64,000 bases of DNA from Cichorium intybus (lineage: Eukaryota; Streptophyta; Magnoliopsida; Asterales; Asteraceae): positions 1,873,501-1,937,500 of the forward strand of contig CM042011.1 in NCBI GenBank assembly GCA_023525715.1. Direction: 5' to 3'. Under the pieces are notes generated by a model. It was not told the origin of the DNA. It saw nothing but the letters and a program-made list of their open reading frames with translations, and ran no database searches. How positions within the stretch are numbered: position 1 is the first letter of the stretch; the number at the start of each line of letters is the position of its first letter. The translations under genes were made by a program, and so were the position numbers. Below are positions 50,277-61,207 of this stretch, piece after piece.

Positions 50277-51512
50277 TGTAACACCCGGATTTTAACACAA
50301 AGTATACCCAAAAATTTCCTTACACAAGTAGGGGTACATTTATATTAAACAAACAGAATACAAGTAGTTATCAACAAATCTTGTTTAATACCGAATTTTC
50401 CCAAGATCAAGCCGGGTATTACAATTCTTCAATTCTTAATCCTCACGCATCCCGTTACCTCTTTCTGAACTACTAAGACCTGAAACTCAATTCAACATAC
50501 TACGGGTAAGCTATTAAAGCTTAGTGAGTAACATCAACAAAATAGTTTCATATAACAACATTCCATCATAGAGATACTGAGTAAATAGGACCCATACAGT
50601 CCAAGTAATTGAGATCCACACAATCTCATAGTAGAACCCATACAGTTCAGCAGGTAGAGATCCACACAATCTCATGATAGGACCCATACAGTCCAGAGTT
50701 TAACTGACATTTATACATTACATAGCAACAAGCAGACAATGTATAGCAACGTGATTATGTCACTCACCTGAGTATAGTTCTTTCCGGATATTCTACGGCT
50801 TAAGACTTCTTCTTCCAACTTATGACCCTTCGTCGGGATCTATAACTCCTTCGTTAGGCTTTCGAGCTTCTTCCGCTCACTTGCTTACATTATAGTGCTT
50901 AGAAACCTCTATATATTGGATTGAGATTTGTTGGTGTGGTTTATGAGATGCTTTGGGGGGTATTTATACTTGAATTCTTGAATATAAAATGGCATGACAT
51001 TTTTGACAAAAGATTTTAATAATATAACTTTGTTGAAATTAAAGGCCTTCTAGAATCAGTGTGTTCAAGACTGGTTTAGCCAACCTTAAACCCATTAAAT
51101 TCACATTTTTATTTGATATTCAGAATATTCATCTCAATACCTTTCCAGGTATGTATGGTATGTATTTATACGATTTTTCTATGATTTATTTTGAATTTTT
51201 GAAAACAGACTATCTAATCTGTCAATTTCGAACTAATCAGTGAAGATTGTAATTTTTACCATAGATAATGCCATTTTCAATCTTACTATTATTTTTGGTA
51301 ATTGTACTATACTCAATTTGTAAACTTTGTGCACTGGTTTGAGGTCCAAATAATTTTCCTAGAATTAATTATGATTTTTCTAAAAACTGCACAAAATGCT
51401 GATTTTTATATGAAATTGTAACTAAAGTTTTTCTTAGCTTTATAACTACCAAAAATCATAGAATTCACAAATAATTATAAATAAATGAAATAACTGAAAT
51501 ACGGGTCTTACA
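50277..51512 (-). repeat. 5' LTR of the RWP-RK-carrying element
   Basis: 1236 bp, adjacent to the primer-binding site on the minus strand. Same length as its partner. Confidence 0.92.
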
Positions 51513-51517
51513 GTACA

Positions 51518-52319
51518 TATTCATATATGTCTATTTGTTTATGTACACATGTGTGCATATTTGCATATAAGCATAAATAAATGTGCATTTGTTCATATGC
51601 GTATATGCATGTATGTATTTATTTTAACGTTTTTGAATATACATTTATATTAATTTATATTAACGTTGTTGCAGATTTTGAAGAATTTATCGAGCAAATT
51701 GAAGGTGTGAAAACTGAAAAATGAAGATATCATGAATTTCCGTTGTATTTTGTATATTTTTTGTATGTGACGTTCAAAACAGTTGTATATTATTGTTTAT
51801 AATAAATTGGTAGTATGATATCCGAATATATTGAAATACGAATGTTTTTTGTGTGTTTTTTTACGAAATGTTATTTAATGTGCATGTATGCATCCCTGAA
51901 AAATGTAATGTAGAAAGTTAAATATGCATTTATGCATTCTACTAAAAAAATGCACAACTCAAAAATCTGATTATGCATATATGCATTTTATTACAAAAAC
52001 ACATGCGAACATGTATATATGCACATGCAAATAAAAAAATTATGTCTTTTAAATTCCAAAAATCTAATTAAAAAAATAAAATTTTATTTTTTTCAAATTC
52101 CAAAAAAATCTGGTTTTAAAAAAATGAAAATTGGATTTTTTTTTTAAATTTGAAAATTCAAATCTAATAGGCTTGATTTTAGGAATTGTTATTTTGTTGC
52201 CAAAAATAAAAAAAATCAGAATTAAATGAGATTTTTGGTAAATGACTATCATGCCCTTTTATGATCTAACCAATCAGAATGAGTTCTTAAGATCTCATGA
52301 ATATTTGAGTTCTCAATAG
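51518..52319. other. Right part of the TIR element
   Basis: Continuation of TGCATATG repeats to about 51,640. A possible last exon follows (after TTGCAG at 51,675, reading DFEEFIEQIEGVKTEK*), then AT-rich DNA and the right terminal inverted repeat (52,245-52,319). The exon-like piece is not assigned to any protein. Confidence 0.4.
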
Positions 52320-52326
52320 AACCTAA

Positions 52327-52579
<253 letters not shown>

Positions 52580-53089
52580 AATGGTTTTTTATGCCCCTAT
52601 AGCGCATAAACGCAGTTCCAACCGACACCAAGTCTTATAACCTCAGTTGACTCCTTCCTTTGTATAAGGACGTGTTTGTGCCACTTGGCAACGGGGGATA
52701 TGCTAGAGCTACTGTTGCTGCCAAAACTTCTCTGAGTGTCAAATCCAAGGAAGCCACGAAGACAGTATGTAATTGCTTTCTAAATTTTAGACAATTGGCC
52801 CTCAGCATTCTACTCGCCATTGTTTTAATGTTTTCAGTGTTTCAAGTGCTTCAGTTTATATAACAAATGTGATAACCCAATGAATAAACTATGTCATGGT
52901 TAATTACTAATTTATTTGACTAAGTTTGAAAGGCGAATAACCACACATGTAATTGCTTATCATAATCTTTTGGTAACTTTCATTTACGTACCAAAATTGC
53001 AAAACCACTCCTATGATTGCTTCTATAATCGGTTGCTAAAAACCACACCTGTAATTGGTTCCTAAAAGTCTATTGTTTTCAATTGTACT
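52580..53089. other. Unassigned sequence
   Basis: A 67-codon open frame (52,660-52,863, plus) has a hydrophobic C-terminal half, and a 61-codon frame lies opposite it. Neither shows a known motif. No other feature was found. Confidence 0.35.
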
Positions 53090-53098
53090 TTTAAGAAA

Positions 53099-54541
53099 GA
53101 GAAAATTGCAAAATTGGTCCCTGTGGTTTGCCAAAATGGCCAGGTTTGGTCCAAAATGGGTTTTACTAGCACCTAAGGTCCAAAAATGTTGTATTTGTTG
53201 CGAGTTTGGTCCAATTTAAAAAAAAAACTTAGAATGACTTTTTTGCCCTTACTTTTTTCTTTTTCATTTTCTTTTAATTTATTTTATGTTTTTATGATTT
53301 AAAAAAACAAATAAAAACCCTCCTCCCTTTACCCGTCCCCTTTGCTCTCTCTCTCTCACTCCTCTCTCTCTCTCTCTCTCTCTCTCAACCGCTACTAGTA
53401 AAAACAAATAAAAACCAACGATTTGATGGGGTTTGAGAAATGGTAAAGGTGATAGTCTGTGTTTCTAGTACATCAACGGGAAGGAAACAGAAACAGTAGA
53501 GCCGCTACTGTTGCTGTCAGCGGTGGTGGAGGGAGATTGTAGGTTAGGAACGATGTTGGTGGAGGTGGCCGTCGGTGTTTCTGGCACTCTGTTTCATCTT
53601 CTCTCCCTCTCCTTCTCCCCAATTGAACCGATTCTGATTCTGATTCTTGGATGTATTTTCACCCCGGATTGTAGTCCCTTAAGCGATAAATTCAGGATTT
53701 GAGAGGATCTGGTATTTGATTCGTTTGCTGTTATGAGTGAGGATCTTCATAGGCACCGTTGATTTCTCAACCACAATCTCCCAATACGTCAAATCCACCG
53801 CCTTCCCAGCGTCGAGACCTCGAGTCTTCGTCGGACTGTTGACTGAAAAACAGACTCCTTCAAGGCGGTGACTCGAGAGACTGAAATATTGACCACCGCT
53901 AGTTCAATGGAGGGGCTCTCTACTCTGTGAGCTCGAGGTTTTGGAGGTATTTTCACCCCGGATTCCAGCTTCAAGACTGGTTGATTCTTTTCCTTTTCAT
54001 TGTGTGTGTTTGCAGGGGAGGGGTGGGTGTTGATCGATGGGTGTTGACCGGTGTATGTATGCGTGTGTTTTTGTGGGTGTTCATCCGAGTTCTGTAGATT
54101 GTGTGTGTGTGAGAGGGAGAGAAAGGTTTTGGCTATCCATTTGAGAGAGAGGAGAGGATTGACTAGCATCGGAATCAAGTTGGAAGAGTTTGGGGATAGA
54201 GGAGCGATGTTGCAGGTGGATCGCTAAAGAGAGGGAAACATCCCCAAATTCAATCGTGAGTGAGAACGAAAAGAGAAGATGAAGACGGAGAAGAAGAGAG
54301 AGAGAGATTGGTTTTATTTCTTTTTTGTTTTTTTTTTAAATCAGAAAAACATAAAATAAATTAAAAAAAAAGGAAAAAGAAAAAGTAAGGGCAAAAAAGC
54401 CATTCTAAGTATTTTTTTTTTTAAAATTGGACCAAACTCGCAACAAATATAACATTTTTGGACCTTAGGTGCTAGTAAAACCTATTTTGGACCAAACCTG
54501 GCCATTTTGGCAAACCACAGGACCAATTTTGCAATTTTCTC
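53099..54541. mobile_element. Non-autonomous Mutator-like element with long TIRs
   Basis: Ends GAGAAAATTGCAAAATTGGTCC and its reverse complement (one base different) open inverted repeats of roughly 180-200 bp: 53,099-53,290 matches 54,340-54,541 inverted, including GCACCTAAGGTCCAAAAATG. A perfect 9-bp duplication TTTAAGAAA flanks it (53,090-53,098 and 54,542-54,550). Long TIRs plus 9-bp duplication define a Mutator-like element. The 1-kb interior has CT and GA tracts and TTTTCACCCCGGATT twice (near 53,657 and 53,949), with no recognisable protein. Confidence 0.93.
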
Positions 54542-54821
54542 TTTAAGAAATGAGTAAACCATCGAGCAAACAAATTGGTAATATTATGCATGTATTTTTA
54601 AGTGACAACCGTGTAACACACGGTCTGTAACCTGGTTGTAAATTATAAACATACGAAATGTAAGAAAAAAAAGGGAAAACAAAATTCAATAACTATATGA
54701 TGATGTGACCGTAATTGAGCCAAACAAACCCCCAAAACCCTTGTTTTGAATCCTCCACTACCCATTGTCTAGGATTTTTGCTATGATTGTTAGACCCTTT
54801 GCATCGATCGAAGGGGCGAAT

Positions 54822-55497
54822 ATGAAGTCAAGATTCCACAGGATTGTGATTGACAGTGAAGAATGGGTTACTATTTACGGGTAATTTTCAAATTATGTCT
54901 AATCATCCCGCCATGTATAGTTTTTATGTATGTCCGCTAAATTATTGTTCTTAAAGTACCTATATCATAAAACAATTTTGGGCATAAACAACTATTTATC
55001 TATGGAGGAACCCGATTTGCAGGTTTTCGGTAGCAAACATAGATTTGGTATGGAGGGAATTTGAAAAATGTGGTGTAATTTGCATTCAACTTCTAGGTCC
55101 ATCAGATTCTAACCTGATATATATTCGCTATCAGGTTATGCCTCATTTAGCATCAAATTCATCTTCATGTTTGGCAATTTTGTTTCTATTTACAGTTTTT
55201 TCAATGAGTCAATCTGCGGCCATGAAGGCACTAATCAAGAATGGGATAAGACTAAATCCATCCTTGATCATTGGAGTGAAAAGATTGGATCCAATGGAAC
55301 ACCCTTTTATTATAGATAGCCTTGATCATGATAGTTATATGTCATTGCATCGACGAAGAACTGCCAGAAGAACATCAGGCCCCTCGACCTCTCAATCTGG
55401 TAATACTAACACCACTCAGTCTACTAGTAGTGTAACCTTAGCCTACCCTGTTGAATCACTCCTCCCCGTAACTGTGGATTTGATTTTTGGGTTCTAG
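54822..55497 (+). pseudogene. NUP35: NUP35-like nucleoporin, truncated but open, copy 3
   Basis: Exons 54822-54880 and 55023-55497 join to an open frame of 177 codons. It starts MKSRFHRIVIDSEEWVTIYG, then FSVANIDLVWREFEKCGVI, GPSDSNLIYIRYQ, QSAAMKALIKNGIRLNPSLIIGVKRLDPM, a Ser/Thr-rich tail, and VTVDLIFGF at the end. These are the RRM (MPPN) and C-terminal amphipathic helix of plant NUP35, a linker nucleoporin that binds membranes and NDC1. The N-terminal half is missing. About 24 extra, hydrophobic residues (near 55,135-55,208, ILFLFTVFSM) interrupt the RRM after RYQ; they look like unspliced intron sequence that happens to be open. Homology with copy 1 starts near 54,681, upstream of the ATG. 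Confidence 0.75.
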
Positions 55498-55951
55498 TTT
55501 GTTTATTGTATTATTGTTTAAAGTTGAGAGGAACAACGAAGAAGAAATGGAAGCACGAAGACGGATGACCTTGAGACTAGGTGTTGCCGCGGTCACTGTC
55601 AGATTCTTATTATTTCTTTTGTTGCAATCAATATATTCAACCATTGTCTACTTTCTCACGAAAACCATCATTTTCTCATTCGCACCCGAACCAGCCCCCT
55701 CTCCGCCGTCCATGCGTTCGTCTTCTTCCAATTTTCCCTCCTTGTGTTCTCCATTTCCCTCTTCAGGACATCCGCTCGTCGCTATGTTTGCAGAGTTTCA
55801 CCTAGGGTTAAATTAGCGTATCTAGCTTTTTTTGGGTTGTCTGCTTGTATCTCGGCTGCTTGCGTTTATGGTTATCGGCAATATGGAGCAGTAGCGTTAA
55901 GGGGATTTGTGCTTGGAGTTTTTTATGGATTACATCACCGGAGATGTGGAT

Positions 55952-56172
55952 TGTTGGGAAGAAGGAATAGTGTTTATTGATTAACTGATGAGTGGTACAA
56001 TGTTTCAAGTTCTTGCATGGCTATTTATAGCCAAGTCTATTACCTACCAACTAATTTAAAAACATTTATTTGACTTTGAATACTTCAAACTTCCAGAATT
56101 CTAACACAAGATGTAGTAAGCACTTATGTAAGCATCTAGAAACCATTTAAATTTCTGAATTATTATTTATCA
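55952..56172 (-). repeat. 3' LTR of the copia element
   Basis: 221 bp, ends TGTTGGG..TTTATCA on the plus strand. Paired with 60,987-61,207. Confidence 0.93.
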
Positions 56173-56195
56173 TTTTCCCCCTTAATTCAGAATCT

Positions 56196-59100
56196 TCAAA
56201 CCTTCTTGACTCCAATCAAGATTCTCATCTCTTCGTGTTTTGTCTTCGCTAATGCTTTGGTAAGGATATCTGCCTTTTGCTCCTTACTACAAACATGCTG
56301 TACTGTAATCTCTCCATTTTCAACACATTCTCTAATGAAGTGATAACGTATATCTATATGTTTGCTACGCCCATGGAACACTAGATTCTTCATCAGATCT
56401 AATGCTGATTGGTTGTCAACAAACAAGGTAACAGGTGGTACCTTTTGTTTTGTTATTTCAGTCAGGAGTCGGCGCAACCAAATACCTTCACAAGCTGCCT
56501 GAGTTGCAGCCATAAACTCTGCTTCACATGAGGACAATGCCACAACTCTCTGTTTCTGAGATGCCCACGCGACCAAATTACCATTCACATAGAATGCCAT
56601 TCCTCCTGTGCTTTTTCTGTCATTCACATCGTTTGCTAGATCGCTATCTGAGTAACCTGTGACTTTTACTCTACTTTCTCCTTTTGTGTAAGTCAAACCA
56701 TGATCGGGAGTGCCTTTCACATATCTTAGTATTCCCTTTAGTGCTTGTAGATGCTGTTCAGTTGGCTTCTCCATGAACCGACTAACTACTCCGACTGCAA
56801 ATGAGATATCAGGGCGTGTATGAGTCAAGTATCTTAAACCTCCGACTATACTTCTATACTCGGTGGGGTTCACTAATTCTCCTTCTCCTTCTTTGGTGAG
56901 CCTCAGTTTGTGCTCCATTGGACTCTTAGTGGGGTTGCAGTCCATCATTCGAGTCTTCTTTAAGATGCTTTTGGCATAAGCTTCTTGCTTCAGTGTTATA
57001 CCTGTTTCCTTTTGGCTTACTTCAATTCCCAAATAATAGGTTAGAAGTCCAAGATCACTCATCTCAAACTTGGCTTTCATATATGTTTTGAAAGCTTGAA
57101 TACTCTTGTGACAACTTCCGGTTACTAATAAATCATCAACATAAACTCCGATGATTAAGACATTTTCACCTTCCTTCTTCGTGTAAACAGAGTATTCTTG
57201 AGCACATCTGGAAAACCCCAAGCTTTTCAAATACTTATCTAAGCAAGCATTCCATGCCCTTGGTGCTTGTTTTAGACCGTACAATGCTTTTGATAGTTTG
57301 TACACTTTGTTGATTTCATCCTTCTTCGTGTACCCTTCAGGTTGAGACACATACACCTCTTCTTCCAGAGTGCCATTCAGAAAAGCTGATTTCACGTCAA
57401 GATGATGTACACGCCATCTATTTGAGCCTGCGAGAGCTAGGATGACGCGTACAGTTTCGATCCTGGCCATTGGTGCATAGACTTCGTCATAATCAACTCC
57501 TCGTTTTTGGACGTACCCTTTTGCCACAAGCCTCGCTTTATACTTCACAATCTTTCCGCTTGGATCTCGTTTCACTTTGTACACCCATTTTAACCCTATA
57601 GCTTTGCGATCCTTAGGGAGATCGACTAAACTCCAAGTCTTGTTCTTCTCAATTGATGCTAATTCGGCATTCATAGCTTCAATCCACACTTTTCTCTTGC
57701 TTGCTTCCGTGTATGAGACTGGCTCGTCATCATTGCGAATCATCATTAATTCTTCAATTTCTTCAGTTTGGTTGTATAAGTCTGTGAATAAGCGGAATCG
57801 TTTGGGAGCACCACCGCCTGTGGAGCTTGAGGCAGAGCTTGGAGACGGAATTGGGGAATTTTGGGTGATCGGTGAATTGGGTGTATCCGATAAGTTGATG
57901 GGTATATTTTGTGAGTTTATCGGGGAGTCTTGTGGAGAGTTTATGGGCTGGAAACTTTCTTCGGTCTGATCACTGTCACTTTGTGGAGACCCAAGGTTTT
58001 GTTCCGGTGTTCGTGGTTCCGAATCAAAATCTTCATTGTACAAGTCGTCTAGGTTAAAACCTTCAACGGTGAAGCTCATACCTGGTGTGGCTTTAATTTT
58101 TGAACTCTTCTCCCACACCCAACCTTCTTGTTCTTCAAAAACCACATCTCTACTCACATATATCTTTCCGGTGTCTAGATCAACCAATCTATATGCCTTT
58201 GATCCCTTCTCAACTCCCAGATGAACCAATCGCTTACTTCTTTCATCTAGTTTTGTCAGGTGGCCTTTGGAGACTTTCATATGTGCAACACAACCAAACA
58301 CCCTAAGATGTTCAACATGTGGCTTTCTCCCTGTCTACATCTCGTATGGAGTTGTGTCTTTCAATGCTTTCGTGTGAGCTCTGTTTAGAACATAAACAGA
58401 GTGATTCACAGCTTCACCCCATAACGTGTCTGGCATTTTCATGGTTTTCAAATTACACCTAACCATCTACAATACCGTTCGATTTCTTCTCTCCACCACC
58501 CCATTTTGCTGTGGAGAATATGGGGATGTGTAATGTCTTTCCAACCCTGTTTCCTTGCAGTATGTGGTGAATTCTTTCGACAGAAATTCACCACCACGAT
58601 CAGTTCTGAAAACTTTCATCTTCTCCCCGGTTTCAACTTCTACTAAGCTCCTGAAGTTCTTAAAGACTTGAAGAGCTTCATCTTTTGTCTTTAGCAGATA
58701 AACCTACATAACTCTGCTATAGTCATCAACTAACAACATAAAGTACCTATTGCCAGATGGTGTAGGGGGTGATACTGGGCCGCACAAATCGCCATGAATT
58801 AGTTCAAGCTTCTTCTTTGCTCTATAATTCGTGTGTGTAGGGAATGGACTCCTTGTCTGTTTTCCCACGAGGCACCCTTCACAAGGTTGTTGAGGAATGT
58901 TTAGTTTTGGCATTCCTTCAACCAGCTTCTTCTCCGCCATGTATTTCATTGAATTAAAATTTATATGACCCATTCTCATATGCCACAACCATGTTGGATC
59001 ACCTATTCGAGCGGTTAGACACATCGAATTGACTTCTTCCAACTCTATCTTGTACAGTCGATTTGGAGATCTTCTAACCTTCATCAACAACTTCCCTGTT

Positions 59101-60464
59101 GCATCACGGACCCATAAAAATGGATCTTTGATCGTGATTTCATCACCACCCTCTGCTAACTGTCCCAAACTTATGATTTTGCTACATAAGTCTGGAATGT
59201 AATAGACTTCATTAAGCTTTTGATGTTCACCATTCTTACATTGAAATACGACTGAACCTTTGCCTTCGATCTTTACCTTCGATTCGTTTCCAAACTTCAC
59301 GTAGCCATGAACAGTCTGATTCAAGTCACGAAACTTATCTTTATCACCGGTCATGTGATTACTGGCTCCTGTGTCGAGATACCAGATACTTGATTGCTTC
59401 ACCTCATCATCCTATGTTCTCAACTCTGGGAATACATTTTCTTCATTTAAGAAAACTTTACCATTGTCAAACGAAGCTAACAATAGTGCTGGCTCATTGA
59501 CATCTTGTTCGCGAATCAAGTTGCTTTTTTGTCTTCTTTCACGTCTTGGGTTTGTACATTCTGTTGCATAGTGGCCGAATTCTTGACAATTGTAGCACTG
59601 GACCCTACTTTTATCTTGATTATTTAAAGTGCTACGGCCTCCATCTTTCTGGTAGTGTAATCCACCTCTGCCACGACCACTACGACCACCACGACCACTG
59701 CTGTTTCCTCCTCTTCCTCTGCCTCTGCCTCGCGAACCTCCAAATCCGCCACGATTTGATTTAGATCTGGAGTCACCTTCTCCCTTCTTCTTATTTCTCT
59801 CTAACCACTCTTGGTGTGTTAAAAGAAGTTTTTGATCATCATTATCACCATGGCCTCTCATTCGTTCTTCATGTGCTTTGAGCCTTCCGATCACTTCTTC
59901 CACAGTCATCTTGTCTAGATCTCCAAATTGCTCAAGTGTTGAGGCGATTTGGAGAAATCTGCTTGGTACTGCCCTTAACAACTTCTTTACCACATATGAC
60001 TCCTCCACCGTGTCTCCCAATGCTCGCATGGTACTCACGACATTGTTCACCTTCACAGCGAACTCATCCACTCCTTCTGATTCCTTCATGTTCAGTGATT
60101 CAAACTCAGCCTTTAGAGTTTGAATTCTGGCGGTCCTCACTCTTTCTTCTCCCATAAACTGTGTCTTCAAGGCTTCCCATGCTTCCTTGGATGTTTTCTT
60201 TTCTGCCAATCCAAGTAGCAAATCTTCTGGAATACTCTGATAGATGGCCGCCAGAGCCATTTTGTCTTTTTTCACATCTACTGCCGTGTTTGTAGTTCGT
60301 GGCTCAACAGCATCCCACACACCTTGGGCTTGCATGAACACTTTCATCTTGATCGCCCATGCAGCATAATTCGTTCTTGACAACATCGGATAGTGGAGGG
60401 TGACCTGTCCATCCTTTTCACCATTGTTTCTTGCCATCTCTTCTCGAGATTGGTACTTGGGCAT
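56196..60464 (-). pseudogene. Copia polyprotein, four amber stops
   Basis: Gag (ATG at 60,464 or 60,437 on the minus strand, to 59,412) has the LTNYAAW-like SRTNYAAWAIKMKVFMQ start, a Gly/Arg-rich stretch and zinc knuckle CYNCQEFGHYATEC. Protease has YLDTGASNHM, integrase has the H..H..C..C finger region (HMRMGHINFNSM..CEGCLVGKQ) and GDLCGPV, and RT has KARLVAKGYVQKRGVDYDEV, LDVKSAFLNG and YVDDLLVTGS. RNase H has SDSDLANDVNDRKSTGG and SSCEAEFMA. The C-terminus ends LIGVKKV with TGA at 56,196. TAG codons at 59,412, 58,704, 58,467 and 58,335 break it; at least 58,704 (VM*VYLL) and 58,335 (EM*TGRKP) stand where Trp is usual. Otherwise the frame is intact. Confidence 0.93.
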
Positions 60465-60494
60465 AAACAATAATATAACCTTTTTTTAAAATAT

Positions 60495-60705
60495 GGGGGC
60501 CAAAAGACAATTTTCTGAAGTTTTAGGAGGTAAAATAAACATTTTCAGAAGTTTGGGGTTAAAACTGAACTTTTTCGGAAGTTCTGGGGCTAAAATAAAC
60601 TTTTTCAGAAGTTCGGGGTTAAAACTGAACTTTTTCGGAAGTTCTGGGGCTAAAACGAACTTTTTTAGAAGTTCAGGGTTAAAACTGAACTTTTCCGGTT
60701 TGCTA
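60495..60705. repeat. About 60-bp tandem repeat in the copia leader
   Basis: Three to four units of two alternating half-units, GAAGTTCGGGGTTAAAACTG and AAGTTCTGGGGCTAAAA, each followed by AACTTTTT. They lie between gag and the primer site in the 5' untranslated region. The minus-strand frame through it is repetitive and not regarded as coding. Confidence 0.85.
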
Positions 60706-60986
60706 CAGTGACCGATACAGTGATTGATACAGTGCCCGCTACAGTATCGTCTTCTCCGGTCGTCTTCTCCGGCGAACTGGTTTTTCCGGCCACTATTCCG
60801 GCGAACCTTTGACCGGACTTTTGGAGGTCTTCCGGTGGTCGAAAAATTCCGAAAAATATATATTCGGAATCGTGAGAACGAGACCTTTCCAATGGTGTGC
60901 TCGGAAATTGATTTAGAGACAAAAAATATTTGACCAAAAAAAAACAAGTGGCTGCCAAGAAGCTACTCTATAGCTCTGATACCAAG

Positions 60987-61207
60987 TGTTGGGGAGAAGG
61001 AAGAGTGTTTATTGATTAACTGATGAGTGGTACAATGTTTCAAGTTCTTGCATGACTATTTATAGCCAAGTCTATTACCTACCAACTAATTTAAAAACAT
61101 TTATTTGACTTTGAATACTTCAAACTTCCAGAATTCTAACACAAGATGTGGTAAGCACTTATGTAAGCATCTAGAAACCATTTAAATTTCTGAATTATTA
61201 TTTATCA
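60987..61207 (-). repeat. 5' LTR of the copia element
   Basis: 221 bp, adjacent to the primer-binding site (minus strand). Confidence 0.93.

Larger units (their letters stand above)
46311..51512 (-). mobile_element. Non-autonomous LTR retrotransposon carrying an antisense RWP-RK gene
   Basis: LTRs of 1236 bp each (46,311-47,546 and 50,277-51,512), plus-strand ends TGTAAC..CTTACA, are flanked by a perfect GTACA duplication (46,306-46,310 and 51,513-51,517). A primer site TGGTATCAGAGC (tRNA-iMet type) lies on the minus strand at 50,262-50,273 next to the right LTR. A polypurine tract (AAGTGAGGGAGACT, minus strand) abuts the left LTR at 47,547-47,560. The element is therefore transcribed on the minus strand. 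The 2.7-kb interior has no gag, protease, RT or integrase that I can find, and instead holds an RWP-RK gene on the plus strand. LTRs differ at about 20 positions by eye. Confidence 0.88.
55952..61207 (-). mobile_element. Ty1/copia LTR retrotransposon in an NDC1 exon
   Basis: LTRs of 221 bp (55,952-56,172 and 60,987-61,207) are flanked by a perfect TGGAT duplication (55,947-55,951 and 61,208-61,212). The polypurine tract AAGGGGGAAAA (minus strand) is at 56,173-56,183, and the primer site TGGTATCAGAGC (minus strand) at 60,973-60,984. The whole polyprotein order gag-protease-integrase-RT-RNase H is on the minus strand, interrupted by four TAG codons. The two LTRs differ at four positions by eye (about 2%). 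Removing the element restores the NDC1 reading frame exactly at this point. Confidence 0.95.

Noticed and set aside
52660..52863. 67-codon frame with hydrophobic C-terminus as a small membrane protein gene
   Set aside because: No recognisable promoter, family motif or conserved context; an opposing frame of similar length makes chance likely.
57577..58306. Plus-strand frames opposite the copia polyprotein
   Set aside because: They are shadows of the minus-strand integrase-RT region.
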